Assembly (NCBI RefSeq): GCF_000285515.1
Contig: NZ_HE610960.1
Span: 66,334-118,244 of the forward strand
Direction: 5' to 3'
Source of the DNA: Paenibacillus senegalensis JC66
GTDB lineage: Bacteria > Bacillota > Bacilli > Paenibacillales > NBRC-103111
DNA length: 51,911 bases
Shown here: one piece after another, positions 43,745 to 51,884 of the stretch
Layout of the letters: every line of letters starts with the position of its first letter
Numbering within the stretch: the stretch's first letter is position 1
Program-made: the position numbers and the translations under genes
The notes under the pieces: generated by a model
Seen by the model: only the letters and a program-made list of their open reading frames with translations
Told to the model about the DNA's origin: nothing
The model's database searches: none

Positions 43745-44175
43745 TTTTGCTTCCTCCATCCATACGCTGAATTTGCCTGGGTATCTGGCTGGATGGGCAG
43801 GCTTATCTTTTCCAGCTACCAGTCCCCAGCCAGGTACTCCTCAGCAATTTTCCGACTCCAAGCGAAGTCACGTTCGAAATAAATGTAATTCAACATTTTG
43901 CATTCTGCCTTCTTGCATCTTTTGCTTCCTGCTTCTTTTGTTTCTCGTGCTTCTTGCTTCTCTTACTTCTCGGGCTTCTTGCTTCTCTTGCTTCTCTTAC
44001 TTTTTGTGCTTCTTTTGTTTCTCGTGCTTCTTGCTTCTCTTACTTCTCGTGCTTCTTTACTTATTTTACTTCTTGTATTTCTTGCTCTCTAGCATCTCTT
44101 GTTCTTTTTTAGTATAGCAGGTTCAAGCCCTCTTGCCGTGTCATTCCGTTTTTTGACCCTCGCCTTTTTATAGTA
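43745..44175. other. Intergenic stretch containing a polypyrimidine tract
   Basis: About 430 bases between the isomerase and oxidoreductase genes hold no credible gene. The plus-strand frames that run through it are Leu/Phe/Ser-rich artefacts of the repeat. The last 100 bases before the oxidoreductase carry no visible promoter. Confidence 0.6.
43890..44115. repeat. Polypyrimidine tandem repeat tract
   Basis: The plus strand is almost only T and C with regularly spaced G (GCTTCTTGCTTCTCTTACTTCT type), a degenerate repeat of about 9-10 bases. A longer copy of roughly 37 bases (TTTTGTTTCTCGTGCTTC and onward) recurs about 77 bases later, showing a segmental duplication. Confidence 0.85.
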
Positions 44176-44997
44176 TTAACAATGTTCAAGATAGCGTTCT
44201 TTAATTAAACTCATCGCTTCGTCTCCAGGCATATCCCATACCTGTTGATTAAAGATTTCCACCTCAATCGGCCCCTGATAACCAGCCTCTTCTACAGCCA
44301 GACGCATGCGGCGCAATTCAATCACTCCATCGCCCATCATCCCTCTGCCCATCAGTAAATCCGGCGTAGGAACGATCCAATCCGAGACGTGGAAGCCGAG
44401 AATTCTCCCTGCGGATGCCTTGATCTGCGTATACAGCTCCGGATCCCACCATACATGAAAGGCATCAACCACGACACCAACCTCTTCGGGTGTGAACGTC
44501 TTGGCGAGCGCATTGGCCTGAGCCAATGTATTGATGACCGAGCGTTCCGCAGCATACATCGGATGAAGCGGCTCAATTCCCAGCTTGACTCCATGGCTGC
44601 GCGCGAAAGGCACCAGCTTGGCAATCGATTCGGCAACCGTCTGGCGGGCAAAGTCGATATCCCGATCCGGCGCCGGGCCACAGACCAGCACAAGCGTATC
44701 CGCTCCCAGCTCCGCCGCTTCCTCTACGGCACGCTTGTTGTCGTCGAGCTTGGCTTCCCTCTCCTGTGCCGTTGCACCTGGGAAGTAGCCGCCACGGCAT
44801 ATGCTGGATAAGCGAATTCCCGCTTCATCAATTAGCCGCTTGCTTTCCTTCAAGCCGGTCTCGGCAATTTTATGACGCCACAACGCCATCCACTGCACTT
44901 CGCCGCGAACACACACTTCTACGGCCTCTGGCAGAGACAAACGATCCATCGTAATCTGATTCAAGCTTAATCGTTCTATCGAACGTAAACGTTCCAT
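44176..44997 (-). CDS. Sugar phosphate isomerase/epimerase family protein (xylose-isomerase-like TIM barrel)
   Basis: The 273-residue protein has the AP-endonuclease-2 barrel layout: RLSLNQITM strand opening, RGGYFPG, VLVCGPAPDRDIDFARQTV, then GIEPLHPMY with the first metal-binding Glu, VGVVVDAFHVWWDPEL with Asp and His, GFHVSDW, and EVEIFN with the last Glu. These enzymes isomerise, epimerise or eliminate sugars and inositols with a divalent metal. AGGAGG precedes ATG 44997. It is 142 bases downstream of the DUF993 gene, with a hairpin between, and would act in the same pathway. Confidence 0.9.
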   Translation of the reverse strand: MERLRSIERLSLNQITMDRLSLPEAVEVCVRGEVQWMALWRHKIAETGLKESKRLIDEAGIRLSSICRGGYFPGATAQEREAKLDDNKRAVEEAAELGADTLVLVCGPAPDRDIDFARQTVAESIAKLVPFARSHGVKLGIEPLHPMYAAERSVINTLAQANALAKTFTPEEVGVVVDAFHVWWDPELYTQIKASAGRILGFHVSDWIVPTPDLLMGRGMMGDGVIELRRMRLAVEEAGYQGPIEVEIFNQQVWDMPGDEAMSLIKERYLEHC

Positions 44998-45064
44998 TGT
45001 TGTTCAACCTCCTGAATAGTTACTGTTAAGTATGTTGCTGCTGCACTGATTTTGCTCAACAGGC

Positions 45065-45121
45065 AAAACATTCAGGCCCGCTTAAGCTCCTCGTATGAGG
45101 CAAACCTAAGTGACCTGAATG
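45065..45121 (-). terminator. Hairpin between the DUF993 and isomerase genes
   Basis: On the minus strand CATTCAGG (45121-45114) pairs with CCTGAATG (45076-45069), with further inner pairing, and TTTTG follows. With only four T, it may reduce but not block transcription into the isomerase gene. Confidence 0.5.
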
Positions 45122-45139
45122 TGTAATCGCTATTGATCT

Positions 45140-46303
45140 TTATTCAAAACCCGCCAGAGCCAGTGCCCGGTTCATCCGCACAACTGCCAGCTCAGGGTCC
45201 TTCAGCAGACCCGCCTGATCGGCCAGCACGAACAGCTCTGACAGATGAAGGATCGAACGGAAGCCCTCTGCGCCGGCAATCATCCGGAAATGGTTCTGAT
45301 AGCCGTTCAAATAGGCCATAAACACAATTCCGGTTTTGTAGGCATAGGTAGGCTTCTGGAAAATATGACGGGACAAAGCAACCGTTGGCTCCATCAAGCG
45401 ATGATACTCGTCAAGATTTCCCGCATCCAAGGCATGAATCGCATGGGCTGCCGCAGGAGCTATCGCGTCGAAAATACCGAGCAGCGCATGACTGTAGCCC
45501 TGCTCATCGCCTTGAATCAGCTCCGGGTAGTTGAAATCATCGCCGGTATACATCTTGACATTCTCCGGGAGCTGTCTCCGCATCTTGATTTCCTTGCCAG
45601 CATCCAGTAGAGAAATTTTGATTCCATCAACCTTGCTGCTGTTTTCCCGAATCACCTGAAGACAAATCTCCATCGCCTCATGATCATCAGAAAAGCCCCA
45701 GTAGCCGGTCAATGCCGGATCGAACATATCGCCAAGCCAATGAAGAATGACCGGCTGCTTGACTTGTCTTAAAATATTTCCGTATACCTTTACGTAGTCC
45801 TCCGGGCTTTTTGCACAGGCAGCCAATGCACGGCTGGCCATGAGAATTACTTGGCCGCCCTCTCCTTCTACGAATCCGACTTGCTCCTCATAAGCTGCCT
45901 GAACATCAGCCAGTGTAACTTGCGGCCCAGGGGCGAGATGGTCCGTACCCGCACCACAGGCTATGCGCCCGCCAACTGTCCGGGCTTCGGCTATGGAACG
46001 GCTAATCAGTTCCTTGGAATGGCTCCAGTTGAGACCCATTCCGCGCTGCGCTGTGTCCATCGCCTCAGCCACGGCTAATCCGTAAGACCACAGATGATGC
46101 CGGTAAGCGAGCGTCGCTTCCCAATCGATCCGTGACTGATGCAGCGGATCAGTATCGGCGAACGGATCACACACCACATGAGCCGCCGAAAAAGCAATTC
46201 GGCTAGTAAACTTCCGATCCGGAACAGCAAGCGGAGACTGCTGCCGCAGCGTATATTCGTAACGGGCTCCACCCTCGCGAGGCAGGTTAATGGTTGGGCT
46301 CAT
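45140..46303 (-). CDS. DUF993 family, dihydrodipicolinate synthase/aldolase-like
   Basis: The 387-residue protein has the DUF993 segments LPREGGARYEYTLR, RIAFSAAHVVCDPFAD, DWEATLAYRHHLWSYGLAVA and KQPVILHWLGDMFDPALTGYWG. The family is predicted to adopt the DapA-type TIM barrel, whose members are pyruvate-type aldolases or dehydratases working through a Schiff base; a plausible lysine is GIKISLLDAGKE. The substrate is not established. AAGGAGG precedes ATG 46303. It begins 14 bases after the Gfo/Idh/MocA gene and forms a probable operon with it and the isomerase; this trio recurs in actinobacteria and paenibacilli. Confidence 0.82.
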   Translation of the reverse strand: MSPTINLPREGGARYEYTLRQQSPLAVPDRKFTSRIAFSAAHVVCDPFADTDPLHQSRIDWEATLAYRHHLWSYGLAVAEAMDTAQRGMGLNWSHSKELISRSIAEARTVGGRIACGAGTDHLAPGPQVTLADVQAAYEEQVGFVEGEGGQVILMASRALAACAKSPEDYVKVYGNILRQVKQPVILHWLGDMFDPALTGYWGFSDDHEAMEICLQVIRENSSKVDGIKISLLDAGKEIKMRRQLPENVKMYTGDDFNYPELIQGDEQGYSHALLGIFDAIAPAAAHAIHALDAGNLDEYHRLMEPTVALSRHIFQKPTYAYKTGIVFMAYLNGYQNHFRMIAGAEGFRSILHLSELFVLADQAGLLKDPELAVVRMNRALALAGFE

Positions 46304-46317
46304 CCTACACGCCTCCT

Positions 46318-47472
46318 TTACTTAAGCTCCAGCTTCGGCACATCGACCCAGCGGCGTTCCTGCCAGGATTGCAGCGCCAAATCAGCCAGCTGCGTACCTT
46401 TTGCTCCCTCCAGGAGATCCCATGGGAATGGAGCATCCACAACGACATGCTTCAGGAACATTTCCCATTGGAATTTGAAAGCATTATCAAATACTTGGTT
46501 ATCCGGCACCTCTTCCCACTGCTCGCGGAAATTGTGCGGATTCGGAATGTCCGGGTTCCAGACCGGCTTCGGCGTGTTGACGCGATGCTGGGTTTTACAG
46601 CCGCGCAGACCCGCCACAGCGCTTCCTTCTACTCCGTCAACTGTAATCGTGAGCAAATCGTCACGGTCTACGCGCACAGTCCAGGAGGAATTGGCCTGAA
46701 CAATGATGCCGCCCTCCAGTTCAAAGGTCGCATACGCGGAATCGTCTGCCGTACAAGTATAAGGCTGGCCTTGCTCGTCGCGTCTTTCCGGAACATGTGT
46801 CGCCGCCAGACAAGAAACCGCCTTCACTTCACCGAACAAGTGATCAAGAACGTAGCGCCAGTGGGCGAACATGTCCACGATTATACCGCCGCCGTCTTCC
46901 TTGCGGTAATTCCAGGATGGGCGCTGTCCCGGCTGCCAATCGCCTTCGAACACCCAGTAGCCAAACTCCATTCGCACCGACAAGATACGGCCAAAAAATC
47001 TGCTGTCGATCAGCCGCTTCAGCTTCAAAAGCCCTGGCAGAAACAGCTTGTCTTGTACAACACCGTTTTTGACGCCAGCTTCTCTGGCTATCCGGGCAAG
47101 CTCGAGTGAACCTTCGAGGTCGGTAGCCGTCGGTTTTTCACAATAAATATGCTTCCCTGCAGCGATAGCTTGTTTAATGCTTTCTGCACGGCGAACCGTC
47201 GTCTGGCTGTCAAAATAAATCACGTTATACTCATCGGCCAGACAAGCTTCCAGATCCGTGCTCCAACGAGACAGGCCATGCTCCTCAGCGAGCCTTTGCA
47301 GCTTTTGCTCCTGCCTTCCGACTAGAATAGGATCCGGCATAATCACATCGCCACCCGGCAAGGCAACGCCTCCCTGCTCGCGGATTGCGAGAATGGAACG
47401 GATCAAATGCTGATTAGTCCCCATCCGTCCGGTTACACCGTTCATAATGATTCCAATATTGTGTACTGTCAT
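46318..47472 (-). CDS. Gfo/Idh/MocA-family oxidoreductase, first gene of the DUF993 operon
   Basis: The nucleotide-binding N-terminus is slightly unusual: IGIIMNGVTGRMGTNQHLIR rather than GxGxxG-type GCG. Then comes VIYFDSQTTVRRAESIKQA and the family motif YCEKPTATDLEGSLEL with Lys and Pro, and a C-terminal substrate domain with GGGIIVDMFAHWRYVLDH (His of the catalytic region). 384 residues. AAGGGG precedes ATG 47472. In such pathways the enzyme typically oxidises a C2 or C3 hydroxyl of a hexose or glycoside, before isomerase and aldolase steps. Confidence 0.9.
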   Translation of the reverse strand: MTVHNIGIIMNGVTGRMGTNQHLIRSILAIREQGGVALPGGDVIMPDPILVGRQEQKLQRLAEEHGLSRWSTDLEACLADEYNVIYFDSQTTVRRAESIKQAIAAGKHIYCEKPTATDLEGSLELARIAREAGVKNGVVQDKLFLPGLLKLKRLIDSRFFGRILSVRMEFGYWVFEGDWQPGQRPSWNYRKEDGGGIIVDMFAHWRYVLDHLFGEVKAVSCLAATHVPERRDEQGQPYTCTADDSAYATFELEGGIIVQANSSWTVRVDRDDLLTITVDGVEGSAVAGLRGCKTQHRVNTPKPVWNPDIPNPHNFREQWEEVPDNQVFDNAFKFQWEMFLKHVVVDAPFPWDLLEGAKGTQLADLALQSWQERRWVDVPKLELK

Positions 47473-47968
47473 AAGAATGGTCCCCTTTCCTTAATCTGCT
47501 TTCATTGTAATCGGAGACCTTCCGCTTTTCTTTCTAGATCGGGAACAAAATTCTCAATTTCAGAAATAAATAGACATCACGAATTATCACAGACCAGTTA
47601 TAAATGGCATACTGTCTAGTATTGGTCCGTATTCTTGTGTCAGAGATAGTCTCCCCAAAATAAAAGGAGCCATAATCAAAAGACCTTCAGTTAGAATGTT
47701 GTTCAAGTCAGTCTTGGTTTGGGGAGTATACAGAGAGATCTTGAGAGGAATTCTCCTGCCCCGCTGCAATTGTTGGATATGAATACGCTTGCAATAAGCA
47801 GTGGAATAAAACAAGCTAGAAGATAACCCGTCATTATTTCTTTTGTTCAACTGCTTATCTAACTATTGTACGTTCTGCGAGATACGTATTTTTGTGATTA
47901 GTTTTAGAGCTTGTAACTCGATACTTTGGAAAATCACTATAAACAGCTATGGTTAGTTATTGTTTGAA
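47473..47968. other. Intergenic region between the DUF993 operon and the tetR-type gene
   Basis: About 500 bases, AT-rich. It must hold the promoter of the minus-strand catabolic operon, but I cannot point to a good -35/-10 pair. A minus-strand frame of 87 codons (47850-47587, TTG start, no ribosome site) is present; it may be a remnant of an older gene and is not called. Confidence 0.5.
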
Positions 47969-48583
47969 TTAAAAACCATTTCGCAAGCAATTAATTGTTA
48001 GATCCAAGTATTGATCGAACGTAATGGCTTCTGCATTCTCGTCTGTCACCTGTCCCGGAAACCGTACATCGAGACTGCCGTCGAGTAATGGCAGTATTGC
48101 ACCGTATACCGCCCCAACAAGAAGATGAGTGTACTCCTTGGTGTAGCGCCCTTGAGTTGTGTTAACCAATATTTCTTTACCCGATGCTTGAAGCTGGTGG
48201 ATTATGCTAAGCAGAAAAGGCTCAAGCGTCGGATACCGTCTCGAGAGGGATACAAGCTCCCGCATTCTCTGGAAAAGATCTGCTGTTAGCTGCATCCTCA
48301 TTAACCGGTACAGGATTTCGAGCGGAGTTACACTCTCATCAATATTCGCAAGAAGATTGTCGAATTCATCTTTGTTACCGGAGGAAATAGCAGCTGCTGC
48401 CACCGCTTCCTCCTTACAAGAGAAGTAATTCGCGAACGTTCTTCTAGAGTAACGGGCGCGATGCACTACATCTTCGATGACAAAGCCGTCCAATCCCCTT
48501 TCAAGAGCAAGCTCAAATGCAGCTTCAGCCAGAGCTTGTCCGGTCGCTTCTTTTTTCATATCTCGTAAACTTTGTTTTTCCAT
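47969..48583 (-). CDS. TetR-family transcriptional regulator
   Basis: The N-terminal helix-turn-helix reads GLDGFVIEDVVHRARYSRRT then FANYFSCKEEAV, the TetR pattern with the conserved FxNYFxxKE. The rest of the 204 residues is the variable ligand and dimer part. The start is ATG 48583; TTG 48589 is the longest in-frame alternative. Divergent from the cytochrome P450 gene, so it probably represses it, and the 12-base palindrome at 48614-48625 between them is a candidate operator. The ligand is unknown. Confidence 0.88.
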   Translation of the reverse strand: MEKQSLRDMKKEATGQALAEAAFELALERGLDGFVIEDVVHRARYSRRTFANYFSCKEEAVAAAAISSGNKDEFDNLLANIDESVTPLEILYRLMRMQLTADLFQRMRELVSLSRRYPTLEPFLLSIIHQLQASGKEILVNTTQGRYTKEYTHLLVGAVYGAILPLLDGSLDVRFPGQVTDENAEAITFDQYLDLTINCLRNGF

Positions 48584-48613
48584 GCTCAAACACCACTTTT
48601 ATTATCGGATATT

Positions 48614-48625
48614 TTCTCATGAGAA
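48614..48625. promoter_or_regulatory. Palindrome TTCTCATGAGAA, candidate TetR operator
   Basis: A perfect 12-base palindrome lies 31 bases upstream of the tetR-type start in the 300-base region shared with the P450 gene. TetR dimers bind such sites, commonly near their own start. It is the only clear dyad I found there. Confidence 0.4.
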
Positions 48626-48891
48626 CCATACTAGCAAATTAGCGTTAATTAGTACACTGGGAAATCAATAAATCATATTTGCCAAACAATTCACGTTTTT
48701 CAGAGAGCAGAAATTCGATTGGTAGCCACACAATTGATTCCCATTAGGCAAACTTGCTCATTGTGCATTTATCATGATACCATGTTATTGGAAATACATA
48801 AACCAGCTGGGAGGGAAGTGATTCGATCAGAAAAATTGCTTATTTGTTTCGTAATGATACCTATTAATCTTTATATGGGAGGACTGGATAT

Positions 48892-50118
48892 ATGTACAAA
48901 GAAATCATCTCTTTGACGGATATTCCGCAGTTTCAAACAAGAGCCGAAGAATTTTTTCCGCTAGAGTGGTACAAAAAGATGCTTGGTGAAAATCCCGTGT
49001 ATTACCACGAAGGAACGGGTACCTGGAACGTATTTAAGTATGATCATGTGAACGAGGTAATTAGCAATTACGAAGTTTTTTCGAGTGAAGGTTCAAGAAC
49101 TGCCCTTGATGTTGGGACAAATACTAAAGAAGGGGCCCCGCCTGACAAAACTACAATTACTTTAATGGACCCTCCAAGACATAGAAAATATCGTTCCTTG
49201 CTGTCGGCTGCATTCACCCCCCGCAGTTTAAAAAACTGGGAGCCAAGAATCGAACAGATCGCTAATAAGCTGGTAGATGATATGATGACGGGGGAAGTCG
49301 ATATAGTCAAGGCTTTGACAGGGCCCTTGCCATCGATCGTCATGGCCGATTTATTTGGCGTTCCATCACAAGACCACCATCTGTTTAAAGAATGGGTCGA
49401 TATTTTATTCCAACCAAACAATGGGGGCGACCGGGAAGCACTGGAACAAAAAAAGCTGGCTGCGGCCCAAGCTTATTACCAGCACATTTATCCTATAGTG
49501 TTGGAGAAACGAGAAAATCCGTCAGATGACATCATGTCCGATTTGTTGAAAGCTCAAGTTGACGGCGAGGCATTTACCGAAGACGAAGTGGTCAGAACGA
49601 CGATGCTTTTCTTGGGAGCAGGAATTGAAACTACGAGCCATATGCTCTCCAGCATCTTTTATTCGTTTCTCTATGATGATACGGCTTTATATCAGCAGCT
49701 ACGAGATCAACCTGAATGGATTCCGAACACCGTGGAAGAAATGCTTCGTTACCGTTTCCATATTAGTAAGCGGGACCGCACAGTCAAGCAGGATAATGAT
49801 ATATTGGGAGTGAATCTGAAAAAAGGAGATGTAGTGGTCGCGTGGATGAGCGCTGCTAATATGGATGACAGTGTGTTTGAGGATCCATTTACATTGAATA
49901 TCCATCGCGAAAACAGCAAAAAGCATCTTACTTTCGGAAAAGGGCCGCATTTTTGCCTTGGTGCTCCTTTAGCTAGATTAGAGCTGAACATTGCATTGAA
50001 TGCTTTTACACAAAAGGTTTCAAAGATTGAACCGATACCGTTCGACTTGGAAGCTAGTTTGACACAGTCGGCAGCAGGGCAGTCTCTTGTCCAATTGCCA
50101 ATGAAAATATATAAGTAG
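48892..50118 (+). CDS. Soluble cytochrome P450 (bacterial class I type)
   Basis: P450s insert oxygen into C-H bonds. The I-helix oxygen motif AGIETT is at 243-248, the ExxR pair at Glu283/Arg286 in EEMLRYRF, and the heme-cysteine loop FGKGPHFCLGAPLARLE has Cys355. The 408-residue protein has no reductase domain or N-terminal anchor, so it needs separate ferredoxin or flavodoxin partners, not present here. GGGAGGA precedes the ATG. Closest in form to CYP107/CYP109-type proteins of bacilli; substrates of such enzymes include fatty acids, terpenoids and steroids. It is divergent from the TetR gene, which probably controls it. Base composition is AT-richer than the DUF993 operon next door. Confidence 0.95.
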   Translation: MYKEIISLTDIPQFQTRAEEFFPLEWYKKMLGENPVYYHEGTGTWNVFKYDHVNEVISNYEVFSSEGSRTALDVGTNTKEGAPPDKTTITLMDPPRHRKYRSLLSAAFTPRSLKNWEPRIEQIANKLVDDMMTGEVDIVKALTGPLPSIVMADLFGVPSQDHHLFKEWVDILFQPNNGGDREALEQKKLAAAQAYYQHIYPIVLEKRENPSDDIMSDLLKAQVDGEAFTEDEVVRTTMLFLGAGIETTSHMLSSIFYSFLYDDTALYQQLRDQPEWIPNTVEEMLRYRFHISKRDRTVKQDNDILGVNLKKGDVVVAWMSAANMDDSVFEDPFTLNIHRENSKKHLTFGKGPHFCLGAPLARLELNIALNAFTQKVSKIEPIPFDLEASLTQSAAGQSLVQLPMKIYK

Positions 50119-50176
50119 TATTAACTTAATGGAAATCTATAATGTAGTATTGAATTTTTGAGTTTTACAGATAACA

Positions 50177-50206
50177 AATCGGCAGTCATCGAAGAGCCTG
50201 CCGATT
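50177..50206 (+). terminator. Hairpin after the P450 gene
   Basis: AATCGGCAG and CTGCCGATT pair perfectly over nine bases with a loop of about 12 bases. A T-run (CATTTTTT) lies about 12 bases beyond the stem, so termination strength is uncertain. Confidence 0.4.
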
Positions 50207-50393
50207 CAATAAACGTCATTTTTTAAGGTTTGTTTTCATAAGAGAGGTTATTATATATTCGCTGCCTTTTCGTTTTACCTTTTCACTTAGCCCTTTCGCT
50301 TCCCAAAAGAGTGTCGGAAGGGCCGCTTAATTATTCCGGACAATTAACAAGTTTAATGTGAAATTAACACGGCCAAAAGTTAGTTAGAAAAAC

Positions 50394-51224
50394 CTACGTT
50401 TCCTGGTGTGTGCTGCTTTTTCGGTAGGTGTTGGGAGATACATTCGTCTCTGCCTTGAAGCAGCGGTAAAAGGTAGAGACGGAATCATAACCGACTTCGA
50501 AGCAAATCGAAATGATGCTTTTGTCCGTTTCAGCAAGCAGCCTCTCTGCCACCTGGATGCGGATTCGGGTCAAATACTGCATCGGTGTCAGACCGTATTG
50601 TTCTTTAAAAATGTTATTAACATGCCGGGTACTGATCCCGAGCTTGGAGGCAATATCCGGGGCAGTCAGCGGTTCGAAATAATGAGTGTCCAAGTATTTG
50701 CGGACCTTCTCTGCGCGCAGCGGATTGGCAGGAGCATGTACGTATGCAGCTTGGGATCCGCTTGAAACCGGTGTAACCGAACGGGCAAGAGTAATCAGGA
50801 ATTGGGAAAGCAGGATTTTTAAAGACAGGCGGCCCAAAAGAGACTCCTGCGCTGCCTGCTCAAACAGCATTTTCCTCAGCAGCTGGCGCTGCTCACTGCC
50901 GGTAAAGCTGTTCATCTTAATAACTAGCGAATCGGCAAATACTTCCCGCATCAGCCCGTCAACAATTTCTGGATCAAGCGCATCGCGTTCAAAAGCAACG
51001 ACAAGCAGGGTCAGCTTGGAATCTGACAGTACGGAGTGCGGACAGTATGGGGCAATGAGAGCTGTATCATGTATGGAAAGCTCATGAGCCACTCCGTCCA
51101 GACGGATTTTCCCCTCCCCTTCCAACACAAACAGCAGCTGGTAATAGGGGTGATGATGCTCCGTTATCCGGTGGCCGCCCAAATGCTTATGCTCATAGAT
51201 TCGTATGGAAGTCACAGAAGTCAC
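50394..51224 (-). CDS. AraC-family transcriptional regulator with cupin sensor
   Basis: The N-terminal cupin-like domain has the histidine cluster HRITEHHHPYYQLLFVLEGEG, and the C-terminus two AraC helix-turn-helix units (APDIASKLGISTRHVNNIFK and IISICFEVGYDSVSTFYRCF), with NVSPNTYRKS at the end. 276 residues. The start is GTG 51224 with AAAGGACGG nine bases upstream. No target gene is next to it within the window; the P450 gene is convergent with it. Ligand and regulon are unknown, though regulators of this shape typically sense a small sugar or signal. Confidence 0.9.
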   Translation of the reverse strand: MTSVTSIRIYEHKHLGGHRITEHHHPYYQLLFVLEGEGKIRLDGVAHELSIHDTALIAPYCPHSVLSDSKLTLLVVAFERDALDPEIVDGLMREVFADSLVIKMNSFTGSEQRQLLRKMLFEQAAQESLLGRLSLKILLSQFLITLARSVTPVSSGSQAAYVHAPANPLRAEKVRKYLDTHYFEPLTAPDIASKLGISTRHVNNIFKEQYGLTPMQYLTRIRIQVAERLLAETDKSIISICFEVGYDSVSTFYRCFKAETNVSPNTYRKSSTHQET

Positions 51225-51607
51225 TGTTATCCGTCCTTTGCTGTGCTGAAATGTGCCGACGGTTCGGCGATATCGTGAATAAATTAACTTTCAACTATCT
51301 ACTTAGCTACTTGTATCCGCTTCGTTCATTGTATCTACTTTGTTAGTGTATCTATACTTCGTTAATTGTCTGCGCGGTTCCTGCTAATGTGAAAATTCTG
51401 CGGCTTGTTTCTTTGAAGGCTTGTTCCCCTTTACTAATGAGAAGCCGCTGATATGGCTAGAGCGGCGCTCACGAGCGTAGCCAGCTTGTGCCCGCTGCAT
51501 TTCGCCCTTTGCAGCTTGATGCCGCTTGCCCGTTCCACCTTGCTGACCATTACAGTGGTGCCCTTTGCGGCTCACCAGTTGCAGCTTGATGCCCTTTGCA
51601 GCCTGCT
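51225..51607. other. Gene-free stretch with short degenerate repeats
   Basis: Upstream of the AraC gene, 51306-51362 shows three degenerate 18-20 base units (TGTATC.GCTTCGTT, TGTATCTACTTTGTT, TGTATCTATACTTCGTT). From 51480 to 51600 the words CCCTTTGCAGCTTGATGCC and variants recur in both forms. No coding frame is convincing. Confidence 0.5.
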
Positions 51608-51611
51608 TCGA

Positions 51612-51884
51612 ATTCTAACGCTCGCGGCGGTCCTTATTTGAGCAAAATCAGGGGGATAAAAAATGTAACGCTTGCGACGGTCCTTATTTTGCTTCAAATC
51701 GCGGTTTTTCGGGCTTTTTGTCACAAATAAGAGAGAGGATGAGCGTTAGAAATAAAACCCATGCTTTTTCATATAAATAAGAGCGAGGGCGAGCGTTAGC
51801 GCTGGGCATCTTGCAAACCGACCCGCGCTGGACACTTTTATTATAGAGATCCGTCATAAATCGACAGTCCCAGGGCGAGCGTTT
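51612..51884. repeat. Dispersed palindromic repeat cluster: two forward, two inverted, one partial
   Basis: Forward units (ATTCTAACGCTCGCGGCGGTC then CTTATTT; TGTAACGCTTGCGACGG then TCCTTATTTT) lie at 51612-51639 and 51664-51690, reverse units (AAATAAGAG..GAGCGTTA) at 51724-51753 and 51774-51800, and a partial reverse unit at 51871-51884. This copies the order found at 22593-22790. Confidence 0.75.

Noticed and set aside
43773-44117. Plus-strand frame rich in Leu, Phe, Ser and Cys over the pyrimidine tract
   Set aside because: The composition is wholly explained by the TTC/CTT repeat, and two frames are open for the same reason. It is not a membrane protein gene.
47587-47850. 87-codon minus-strand frame between the DUF993 operon and tetR
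   Set aside because: TTG start without ribosome site, no recognised family. A worn gene remnant is possible but not supportable.
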